NCBI RefSeq assembly: GCF_046298265.1
Contig: NZ_JBKAHK010000002.1
Location: 620,001-684,000, forward strand
Direction: 5' to 3'
DNA length: 64,000 nt
Origin: Gillisia xinjiangensis
GTDB taxonomy: Bacteria; Bacteroidota; Bacteroidia; Flavobacteriales; Flavobacteriaceae
Below are positions 57,483-64,000 of the stretch, in pieces (position 1 is the stretch's first letter; each line of letters starts with the position of its first letter). The notes under the pieces were generated by a model. That model was not told the DNA's origin, made no database searches, and was given only the letters and a program-made list of their open reading frames with translations. A program made the translations under genes and the position numbers.

Positions 57483-58457
57483 ATGTTAACCATCACTCAA
57501 TATCGCGAGGCTTTTTTAGGGTATTTAAATAAAAAGATCATCACCAAAGAGCCTGTTAATTTATACGAACCAATTACCTACATTCTTAATTTAGGCGGAA
57601 AGCGTTTAAGGCCGGTATTGGTTTTATTGTCCACAGAAATTTTTGATACTCCCTATGAAAAGGCATTGGATGCGGCTTTGGCAATTGAAGTTTTTCATAA
57701 CTTTTCGCTGGTTCACGATGATATTATGGACGATGCTCCCTTAAGAAGGGGGAAAGCAACGGTGCATGAAAAATGGGATTTAAACACAGGGATCCTTTCC
57801 GGAGATGCCATGTTGATAAACGCATACCAGCTTTTTGAAAATTATGAGGGTCCTGTTTTTAAGGAATTGGCACAGCTTTTCACTAAAACCGCAATTCAGG
57901 TTTGTGAAGGACAGCAATACGATGTAGATTTTGCCAACAGGGAGGATGTTGAAATAAAAGATTACCTCAAAATGATAGAATACAAGACCGCTGTTCTTGT
58001 AGGTGCTTCCCTTCAAATGGGCGCCATTTTAGGTGGGGCTTCACAGGATTGCAAAAAGGCACTTTATGATTATGGCTGCCTTTTGGGGATCGCTTTTCAG
58101 TTACAGGATGATTACCTGGATGCTTTTGGCGATCCGGAAACCTTCGGAAAACAACTTGGTGGCGATATTATTGAAAACAAAAAAACTTTTTTATATCTAA
58201 CGGCACTTCGTAATGCCAAAAATTCAGAAGCCCGGCAGCTGGAACATTTATACTCCATAAATCCTATGGATACAAGCGGAAAAATTGAAGCGGTAAAAAG
58301 CATCTTTCAGGAAAGTGGTGCTTCAGAGTTAGCAAGGGAAGAGATTGGGAGATACACTCAAAAAGCCTTTGAGGTACTTGACAGCATTGAGATTTCCGAG
58401 GATAAAAAGGCAATGCTACGCAATTTCGGCTCTCTTCTTATGGACAGGGAAGTTTAA
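57483..58457 (+). CDS. Polyprenyl diphosphate synthase
   Basis: 324 residues, all-helical trans-prenyltransferase. First Asp-rich motif LVHDDIMDDAPLRRG (residues about 77-91), second motif LQDDYLDAFGD (about 207-217), and LGGKRLRPVLVLLS at the N-terminus. It makes a linear isoprenoid diphosphate (geranylgeranyl to octaprenyl; chain length cannot be read off), used for menaquinone or membrane lipids. Its stop overlaps the convergent gene's stop by four bases. Confidence 0.92.
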   Translation: MLTITQYREAFLGYLNKKIITKEPVNLYEPITYILNLGGKRLRPVLVLLSTEIFDTPYEKALDAALAIEVFHNFSLVHDDIMDDAPLRRGKATVHEKWDLNTGILSGDAMLINAYQLFENYEGPVFKELAQLFTKTAIQVCEGQQYDVDFANREDVEIKDYLKMIEYKTAVLVGASLQMGAILGGASQDCKKALYDYGCLLGIAFQLQDDYLDAFGDPETFGKQLGGDIIENKKTFLYLTALRNAKNSEARQLEHLYSINPMDTSGKIEAVKSIFQESGASELAREEIGRYTQKAFEVLDSIEISEDKKAMLRNFGSLLMDREV

Positions 58458-59005
58458 AAATAAACACTCACAAAGGGCATAAAAGGGCTGCTGTAAAAGC
58501 TTTTGTTTTTATCATGCAGGACATCATAGCGCACTCCGGTAATCACTGGCCCGGTGTTGTAGCCAACCCCAAGGAATAAAGCAGGAACCCAATCCTGATC
58601 TTTTATATTGGCCCCGTCAAATTCATAGCGACGGGTAATATTAAGTTGTTCAAATTCTGCTGAAAGCTGCACCTCCCTTATTGGTCTCATCATTCCAATA
58701 AGGCTTCCTCCCAGACTGGTGGCCTTAAAATTATTCTGGCTTGAATATGCCCCGCTCAAACCTATTCCTGCAGAAAAAGTATTATTGAAATCATATATTG
58801 CTGAAGGTGCCAGCGCCCCGGTAAAATTACCATTGCCAAAGCTAAGCCCCAAACTTCCACCAAAACGAACCTGTTGCCAGAATTGATCTTTGGTTTCAGA
58901 TTTCTCTGTTTCTTTTATCTGCCCGAAACAAGCTGAAGATGCAATTATCAATGTAAAAACCAGCATTAAGAGCCTTCTGTTGGAATAACATAAAAAAGTT
59001 GTCAT
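58454..59005 (-). CDS. Secreted beta-barrel-like protein
   Basis: 183 residues. A signal peptide (LLMLVFTLIIASSACFGQ) is followed by alternating amphipathic strands (VRFGGSLGLSFGNGNFTGAL, ISAGIGLSGAYSS-like segments, FLGVGYNTGPVITGVRYDVL) ending in an aromatic residue (PFMPFVSVYF). This is the pattern of a small outer-membrane beta barrel. Database copies are sometimes called alpha-ketoglutarate decarboxylase merely because they lie beside sucA; the sequence does not support that. It is divergent from sucA. Confidence 0.75.
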   Translation of the reverse strand: MTTFLCYSNRRLLMLVFTLIIASSACFGQIKETEKSETKDQFWQQVRFGGSLGLSFGNGNFTGALAPSAIYDFNNTFSAGIGLSGAYSSQNNFKATSLGGSLIGMMRPIREVQLSAEFEQLNITRRYEFDGANIKDQDWVPALFLGVGYNTGPVITGVRYDVLHDKNKSFYSSPFMPFVSVYF

Positions 59006-59071
59006 GTTAAAGTTCTTTTATTGGATTCGATAAATATAATGATTTCTATAAGCTATAAATTCTAAAAATTG

Positions 59072-59079
59072 TATTTTTG
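59072..59079 (+). promoter_or_regulatory. -7 promoter box (TATTTTTG) of sucA
   Basis: Matches TAnnTTTG, 37 bases before the sucA ATG. Spacer shared with the divergent beta-barrel gene. Confidence 0.5.
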
Positions 59080-59116
59080 CCTTGTTTTATAACAAAAGGA
59101 ACATTAGTTTCAAATT

Positions 59117-61888
59117 ATGGATAGATTTTCATTTCTTAACGCTGCAAGCACAGCTTATTACGACGAACTTTACGAACAATATTTAAAAAACCCTGATAGT
59201 GTTGAGCCTAGTTGGCGAGCTTTTTTTCAGGGATTTGACTTTGGTAAGGAAGGATCATCTTCCCCTTCTTCCCCTTCAGGAGAAAAATTAGCGACAGAGG
59301 AGGATTACTGTGAGCCACAATTACAAAATCTTGAAAAGGAATTCAGGGTAATAAAACTTATAGATGGATACCGCACAAGAGGACATTTGTTCACCCAGAC
59401 CAACCCGGTTAGGGAGCGACGAAAATACACTCCAACCCTGGATATTGAGAATTTTGGACTTTCCCAAAGTGACCTTAATACCGTCTTTAACGCTGGAGAG
59501 CTTATTGGGATAGGATCTGCCACTCTTGAAGAAATTATATCGCATCTGGCAAAAATATATTGTCAGTCCATCGGGGTTGAATATATGTTCATCCGGAAAC
59601 CCGAAGAGATTTCCTGGATACAAAACAAGCTTAATATAAAAGATAATCAGCCTGATTTTAGTGAAGTAGATAAGAAATTTATTCTATCAAAGCTCAACGA
59701 AGCAGTCTCTTTTGAGGCTTTTCTTCATACCAAATACGTAGGTCAAAAAAGATTTTCACTTGAAGGGAATGAAAGTTTAATCCCGGCTTTGGATGCTATT
59801 ATTGAAAAAGCCGCAGATCTTGGGGTTAAGGATTTTGTCATGGGAATGGCCCATAGAGGAAGATTGAATACCCTTACCAATATCTTCGGAAAAAGTGCCA
59901 AAGATATTTTCAGTGAATTTGACGGGAAGGATTACGAGCAGGATATTTTTGATGGAGACGTGAAATATCACCTGGGTTGGACTACCAAGAGACAGACCCG
60001 TAACGGAAAGGAAATAAATATCAATCTTGCCCCAAATCCATCTCACCTGGAAACCGTGGGAGCGGTTGTGGAAGGGATTTCCCGTGCTAAACAGGACAAT
60101 AGATTTAAAGACAATAATTCCCAGGTATTACCAATTATTTTACACGGAGATGCTGCTATCGCCGGACAGGGATTGGTATATGAAATTGTGCAAATGGCAC
60201 AACTGGATGGATATAAAACAGGAGGAACCATTCACATTGTCGTAAATAACCAGATTGGCTTTACCACAAACTATCTTGATGCCCGATCATCTACATATTG
60301 TACCGATGTTGCAAAAGTGACGCTTTCTCCGGTTTTACATGTGAATGCAGATGATGCCGAAGCAGTAGTTCATGCTGTATTATTTGCACTGGATTTTAGA
60401 ATGGAATTTAAAAGAGATGTATTTATAGATCTTTTAGGTTACCGAAAGTATGGTCATAATGAAGGGGATGAACCAAGATTTACACAGCCAAAATTATATA
60501 AGGCGATCTCAAAGCACGAAAACCCGAGGGATATTTACGCCGCAAAACTTATAGAAAGTGGTGTAATTGATGAAAGCTATGTTAAAAAGCTGGAGGATGA
60601 GTATAAATCGAAACTGGAGAAAGAACTGGAGAGTTCCCGTAAGGAAGATACCACAAGAATAACCCCATTTATGAAAGATGAATGGGAAGGTTTTGAGAAC
60701 GCTGAAGAAGATACTATGATGAAGGAAGTGGATACCACTTTTAACATTGAAAAATTAAATACAGTTGCGGAAACCCTTTCCAGGCTTCCGGAAAATAAAA
60801 AATTTATGCGGAAGATCAGTAAATTGATCGAAGCCCGCAATAAGATGTACTTTGAGGATAACAGCCTTGACTGGTCTATGGGAGAACATCTGGCTTATGG
60901 ATCTTTAATGCTGGAAGGCTTTAATGTTAGGTTGAGCGGGCAGGATTCCGAAAGAGGAACTTTTTCCCATCGACATTCCGTTGTAAAAGTGGAGGATAGT
61001 GAAGAAGAAATCATCCTTCACAATAATATTCCAGGGAAAACGGGAGAGTTCAGCGTTTATAATTCGCTGCTTTCAGAATATGCCGTTGTAGGATTTGATT
61101 ATGGATATGCAATGGCAAGTCCAAAAACACTTACTATCTGGGAGGCACAATTTGGGGATTTTGTGAATGGAGCTCAAATTATGATCGATCAGTACATTTC
61201 TGCCGCCGAGGATAAATGGAAACTTCAAAATGGATTGGTAATGTTACTTCCTCACGGATATGAAGGTCAGGGAGCAGAGCATTCCTCCGGAAGGATGGAG
61301 CGTTTTTTACAGCTATGTGCAAAAGATAATATGTTTGTTGCCGATGTTACAACACCTGCAAATATGTACCATCTTCTTCGCAGACAAATGAAAGTGAATT
61401 ATAGAAAACCCTTGATTATCTTTACCCCGAAAAGTTTGTTGAGGCATCCTAAAGTGGTTTCCACCAGGGAGGAATTCGCAGAAGGTGGTTTTCAAATGCT
61501 GATAGATGATGCCGAAGCTAAAGTTGATAAAATAAAGACCCTGGTTTTTTGTACTGGAAAATTCTTTTATGATCTTCTCGAAGCAAGGGAAGAAAACAAA
61601 CGGGATGATGTGGCTCTGGTGCGCGTGGAACAATTATTTCCTTTGCCCACAGAAAAAATGAGATCGGTCATGGAAAAATATAAAAATGCCAATGATATTG
61701 TTTGGGCACAGGAAGAACCAAAGAATATGGGAGCGTATGGATATATGTTGATGCATTTTGAAGAAGCTAAGAATTTTAGGGTTTGTAGCCGAAGATTTTA
61801 TGGCTCACCTGCAGCAGGAAGTTCTGTGAGGTTTAAAAAACGTCACGAAAAAGTAATTGCAAGTGTTTTTGATAAAACGATGGTTTAA
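59117..61888 (+). CDS. sucA: 2-oxoglutarate dehydrogenase E1 component
   Basis: 923 residues, thiamine-diphosphate enzyme. The N-terminal E2-binding region (DRFSFLNAASTAYYDELYEQ) is followed by the ThDP core: MGMAHRGRLNTLTNIFGK, HLGWTTKR, LAPNPSHLETVGAVVEG and HGDAAIAGQG (GDG-type metal site), then DYGYAMASPKTLTIWEAQFGDF and HGYEGQGAEHSSGRMERFLQ. It decarboxylates 2-oxoglutarate and transfers the succinyl group to E2 in the TCA cycle. sucB follows 85 bases downstream across a small CCCTC-TTTG-AGGG hairpin. Confidence 0.96.
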   Translation: MDRFSFLNAASTAYYDELYEQYLKNPDSVEPSWRAFFQGFDFGKEGSSSPSSPSGEKLATEEDYCEPQLQNLEKEFRVIKLIDGYRTRGHLFTQTNPVRERRKYTPTLDIENFGLSQSDLNTVFNAGELIGIGSATLEEIISHLAKIYCQSIGVEYMFIRKPEEISWIQNKLNIKDNQPDFSEVDKKFILSKLNEAVSFEAFLHTKYVGQKRFSLEGNESLIPALDAIIEKAADLGVKDFVMGMAHRGRLNTLTNIFGKSAKDIFSEFDGKDYEQDIFDGDVKYHLGWTTKRQTRNGKEININLAPNPSHLETVGAVVEGISRAKQDNRFKDNNSQVLPIILHGDAAIAGQGLVYEIVQMAQLDGYKTGGTIHIVVNNQIGFTTNYLDARSSTYCTDVAKVTLSPVLHVNADDAEAVVHAVLFALDFRMEFKRDVFIDLLGYRKYGHNEGDEPRFTQPKLYKAISKHENPRDIYAAKLIESGVIDESYVKKLEDEYKSKLEKELESSRKEDTTRITPFMKDEWEGFENAEEDTMMKEVDTTFNIEKLNTVAETLSRLPENKKFMRKISKLIEARNKMYFEDNSLDWSMGEHLAYGSLMLEGFNVRLSGQDSERGTFSHRHSVVKVEDSEEEIILHNNIPGKTGEFSVYNSLLSEYAVVGFDYGYAMASPKTLTIWEAQFGDFVNGAQIMIDQYISAAEDKWKLQNGLVMLLPHGYEGQGAEHSSGRMERFLQLCAKDNMFVADVTTPANMYHLLRRQMKVNYRKPLIIFTPKSLLRHPKVVSTREEFAEGGFQMLIDDAEAKVDKIKTLVFCTGKFFYDLLEAREENKRDDVALVRVEQLFPLPTEKMRSVMEKYKNANDIVWAQEEPKNMGAYGYMLMHFEEAKNFRVCSRRFYGSPAAGSSVRFKKRHEKVIASVFDKTMV

Positions 61889-61973
61889 TCCCTCTTTGAG
61901 GGTTTTGATTTCGATAAATTAAAATAATAATAACCTGCTTTTTTAGAAAGCAGAAAATAAAAAATAAAGAATC

Positions 61974-63203
61974 ATGGCTTTAGAAATGAAAGTTCCTTCT
62001 CCCGGAGAATCCATCACAGAGGTTGAAATCGCACAATGGCTGGTAGAAGATGGAGATTATGTAGAAAAAGATCAGCCAATTGCTGAAGTTGACAGCGATA
62101 AGGCAACTTTAGAACTTCCGGCTGAAGCGAGCGGAATTATTACTCTTAAGGCTAAAGAAGGGGATGCTGTCGCTGTAGGGCAAGTGGTTTGCTTAATAGA
62201 TACTGAAGCTAAAAAGCCAGGTGGAGATGAAGATAAAAAAGAAGAACCTGCTGAAAAGGAAGTAAAAGAAGAAAAAGAGGCGCCTTCAAAATCTTCAACA
62301 CCGGAAAAGCAGAAAGAGAAAAGTTATGCAACGGGAACTCCCTCCCCCGCAGCAAAGAAAATCCTCGATGAAAAAGGGATAGACACAAAAACGGTAACAG
62401 GTTCTGGTCGTGATGGAAGGATCACCAAAGAAGATGCGGTAGAGGCCAAAGCTTCTATGGGAACTCCGGGATTAGGAAAACGCGGGGAAAGTACTAAAAA
62501 AATGTCTATGCTTCGCCGTAAGGTAGCAGAGCGTCTTGTAGCAGTAAAGAATGAAACCGCAATGCTTACCACCTTTAATGAGGTGGATATGTCGGCAATT
62601 TTCTCTTTGCGCAAACAGTATAAAGAGGAATTTAAAGACAAACATGGGGTAGGATTAGGATTTATGTCCTTTTTTACATTGGCTATTGTAAGGGCCCTGG
62701 ATCTTTATCCTGATGTGAATTCTATGTTAGATGGAGATTACCAGGTTAAATATGATTATAAAGATATTAGTATCGCAGTTTCCGGGCCAAAAGGATTGAT
62801 GGTTCCAGTTATAAGAAATGCAGAAAACCTTGGTTTTAGGGGAGTTGAAGATGAGGTAAAACGTTTGGCGCTTAGAGCAAGAGATGGTCAAATTACAGTT
62901 GATGAAATGACCGGAGGAACTTTTACCATTACCAATGGTGGAGTGTTTGGTTCTATGTTGTCCACTCCAATAATAAATCCTCCTCAAAGTGGGATTTTGG
63001 GAATGCACAATATAGTTGATCGTCCTGTAGCTATAGATGGACATGTTGAAATTCGTCCAATAATGTACGTGGCCCTTTCTTATGATCACAGGATTATTGA
63101 CGGAAAAGAATCTGTTGGTTTTCTTGTAGCAGTAAAGGAAGCACTGGAAAATCCTGAAGAACTTTTGATGGACAACGATGTAAAAAGAGCTTTGGAGCTT
63201 TAA
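61974..63203 (+). CDS. sucB: Dihydrolipoyllysine succinyltransferase (E2 of 2-oxoglutarate dehydrogenase)
   Basis: 409 residues. N-terminal lipoyl domain with the lipoylated lysine in VDSDKATLELPAE (Lys about 43), a charged Lys/Glu linker (about 80-120), a peripheral-subunit-binding domain (PAAKKILDEKGIDTKTVTGSGRDGRITKEDAV), and the catalytic trimer-forming domain ending with YDHRIIDGKESVGFL (His-Asp active site). It moves the succinyl group to CoA. Downstream of sucA in one unit; the E3 gene is elsewhere. A 20-base-stem terminator follows. Confidence 0.95.
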   Translation: MALEMKVPSPGESITEVEIAQWLVEDGDYVEKDQPIAEVDSDKATLELPAEASGIITLKAKEGDAVAVGQVVCLIDTEAKKPGGDEDKKEEPAEKEVKEEKEAPSKSSTPEKQKEKSYATGTPSPAAKKILDEKGIDTKTVTGSGRDGRITKEDAVEAKASMGTPGLGKRGESTKKMSMLRRKVAERLVAVKNETAMLTTFNEVDMSAIFSLRKQYKEEFKDKHGVGLGFMSFFTLAIVRALDLYPDVNSMLDGDYQVKYDYKDISIAVSGPKGLMVPVIRNAENLGFRGVEDEVKRLALRARDGQITVDEMTGGTFTITNGGVFGSMLSTPIINPPQSGILGMHNIVDRPVAIDGHVEIRPIMYVALSYDHRIIDGKESVGFLVAVKEALENPEELLMDNDVKRALEL

Positions 63204-63219
63204 ATAGTTAAATTATATT

Positions 63220-63263
63220 AAAAGTAAAGGGCAGCAATTATTAAATTGCTGCCCTTTACTTTT
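63220..63263. terminator. Strong bidirectional terminator after sucB
   Basis: Perfect 20-base stem AAAAGTAAAGGGCAGCAATT with its reverse complement and an ATTA loop, 17 bases after the sucB stop, with a T run. Confidence 0.88.
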
Positions 63264-63332
63264 AATCCCGCCAGAGGGCTTATTTCCAAATAAAGCTTAC
63301 TTCCAACGGGAATAAATTTGGCTTCAAATCAA

Positions 63333-63446
63333 TCAAAATAATGTAAACAATGACCAAAAATTAAGGAGAAGTACCAAAACTACAACTATGGCCAGAATGC
63401 GCACCGCAATTTTTGAAATTTTCTCTTTTTTGATCCTTTGAATCAT
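63333..63446 (-). CDS. Very small single-helix membrane protein
   Basis: A 37-codon frame, ATG 63446 to TGA 63333: MIQRIKKEKISKIAVRILA followed by a hydrophobic helix (IVVVLVLLLNFWSLFTLF). A short basic head and one membrane helix are typical of real membrane miniproteins. It lies on the same strand 64 bases downstream of the protease gene. No family known; a chance frame cannot be excluded. Confidence 0.5.
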   Translation of the reverse strand: MIQRIKKEKISKIAVRILAIVVVLVLLLNFWSLFTLF

Positions 63447-63510
63447 GTATTCGATTTATTGAAAACAAATCTAACAGGAATCTGTCAAAGAAGCTAAGGG
63501 GATTTTTCCC

Positions 63511-63948
63511 CTATTTTAAATAGAGCGCTCTATTTTTATAATCTATTACCGCTTTGCCTTTTTTCAAAATATCGGCTCCTATGATCCCGTGTACTTTTTT
63601 GGCTTTATGATTTACCAAAGCCTGATTAACGTGGGTAAGATCGAATAAAACAAGGTCAATTTTACTGGTTTTCCAGCCTGTGATCTCAATTTTGTTTTGC
63701 TGTGCAATTTGAGTAAGCATATTGGTTGCACCCGCACCTGCTGCTCTTACTTCGCTGTCTTCTGCCAGCAATTTAAAATGAGCAATAGCCTCAAAACCAA
63801 CACAGCTGCTGGATGCGCCGGTATCTAAAATAAAATTTCCTTCAATTTTGTTAATCTTTGCGGCCAACTCAAAATGTTGGGTTTCGGTGAATTTCAGCTT
63901 AATACGCTGATACCCTTTATCTTCCATTAATTTTCTTAAAGACGACAT
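63511..63948 (-). CDS. Retropepsin-like aspartic protease domain protein
   Basis: 145 residues with the aspartyl-protease motif NFILDTGASSSCVGFEA (DTGA catalytic Asp about residue 42), a flap-like AAGAGATNMLTQIA and the hydrophobic-hydrophobic-Gly end HGIIGADILKKGKAVIDYK. A single lobe, so it must dimerise as retroviral proteases do. Single-lobed bacterial pepsin-like proteins of this length are often called clan AA proteases; here no signal peptide is seen, so cytosolic. A perfect -7 box (TATCTTTG) lies 15 bases before the ATG. Confidence 0.85.
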   Translation of the reverse strand: MSSLRKLMEDKGYQRIKLKFTETQHFELAAKINKIEGNFILDTGASSSCVGFEAIAHFKLLAEDSEVRAAGAGATNMLTQIAQQNKIEITGWKTSKIDLVLFDLTHVNQALVNHKAKKVHGIIGADILKKGKAVIDYKNRALYLK

Positions 63949-63962
63949 TCTTTTTGTTTTGG

Positions 63963-63970
63963 CAAAGATA
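63963..63970 (-). promoter_or_regulatory. -7 promoter box (TATCTTTG) of the retropepsin-like gene
   Basis: Matches TAnnTTTG on the minus strand, 15 bases before the ATG at 63948. Confidence 0.5.
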
Positions 63971-63986
63971 GGTCTTCAAAATAAAT

Positions 63987-63994
63987 TATTTTTG
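63987..63994 (+). promoter_or_regulatory. -7 promoter box (TATTTTTG) for a gene beyond the right edge
   Basis: Perfect TAnnTTTG match, facing right, six bases before the window end. It implies a divergent gene outside the window. Confidence 0.4.
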
Positions 63995-64000
63995 CATTTA

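Noticed and set aside
58454..59005. Labelling the small barrel protein an alpha-ketoglutarate decarboxylase
   Set aside because: The protein is a secreted beta-rich sequence without any ThDP or other catalytic motif; the name only reflects closeness to sucA.

Overview
The window looks like chromosomal DNA of a marine-type member of the Flavobacteriaceae (Bacteroidota). Evidence: AT-rich spacers, no Shine-Dalgarno-like leaders, Bacteroidetes -7 boxes of the form TAnnTTTG ahead of many genes (aspS, csp, ssb, the TetR operon, the protease gene at the right edge), and lineage-typical families (DUF3109, DUF4174, SDR-type threonine dehydrogenase, DUF779 next to an aldehyde dehydrogenase, DUF559 and GIY-YIG genes sitting in repeats). 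No rRNA, tRNA, CRISPR array or prophage was seen. Genus cannot be fixed by eye.

Layout. 0-6 kb: housekeeping (DUF3109, MarC, dCMP deaminase/S41 protease operon, HupE/UreJ). 6-7.1 kb: an HUH (Y1) REP-associated transposase gene surrounded by five copies of a matching hairpin, one of them inside the gene. 7.4-9.5 kb: GapN-like dehydrogenase and a 5'-truncated flavodoxin. 9.7-16.9 kb: a molybdenum hydroxylase module (2Fe-2S subunit, Mo subunit, ModE-like regulator, cysteine desulfurase, XdhC, MocA-like transferase, TSUP exporter). 16.9-20.6 kb: a degraded, foreign-looking stretch with a lone antitoxin fragment, a duplicated-domain secreted protein, an FAD monooxygenase fused to a DnaJ-like zinc finger, and a dead HigBA-type toxin-antitoxin pair. 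20.6-23.6 kb: DUF779, aldehyde dehydrogenase and a divergent AraC regulator. 23.9-31 kb: asnB, YraN, metG, a GIY-YIG gene inside its repeat family, a histone-deacetylase-like hydrolase, ssb. 31.4-40.7 kb: P-type Ca2+-ATPase, a half DEAD helicase, small conserved genes, a broken DUF559 gene inside its repeat family, CBS protein, M28 membrane peptidase. 40.7-50.5 kb: a structured-RNA candidate, M13 peptidase, lipoproteins, tdh, csp, ClC channel, aspS. 50.6-57.4 kb: a TetR-TolC-MFP-RND efflux operon. 57.5-64 kb: polyprenyl synthase, sucA, sucB and a retropepsin-like protease.

The most interesting signal is a recurring architecture. Three unrelated small nuclease genes (HUH Y1, GIY-YIG, DUF559/PD-(D/E)XK-like) each sit inside a private family of short imperfect palindromes that brackets the gene on both sides. 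The first is the known RAYT/REP type. The other two suggest that different nucleases service different repeat families in the same way. A second theme is decay: five broken genes are recognisable (flavodoxin, a lone antitoxin, HigA, HigB, DUF559).

How the genes work together: the Mo module carries enzyme, cofactor insertion and sulfuration functions, and a regulator in one run. The efflux operon carries its own repressor and a palindromic operator candidate. sucA-sucB form the E1-E2 part of 2-oxoglutarate dehydrogenase. Domain, membrane-segment and base-composition statements are by eye.
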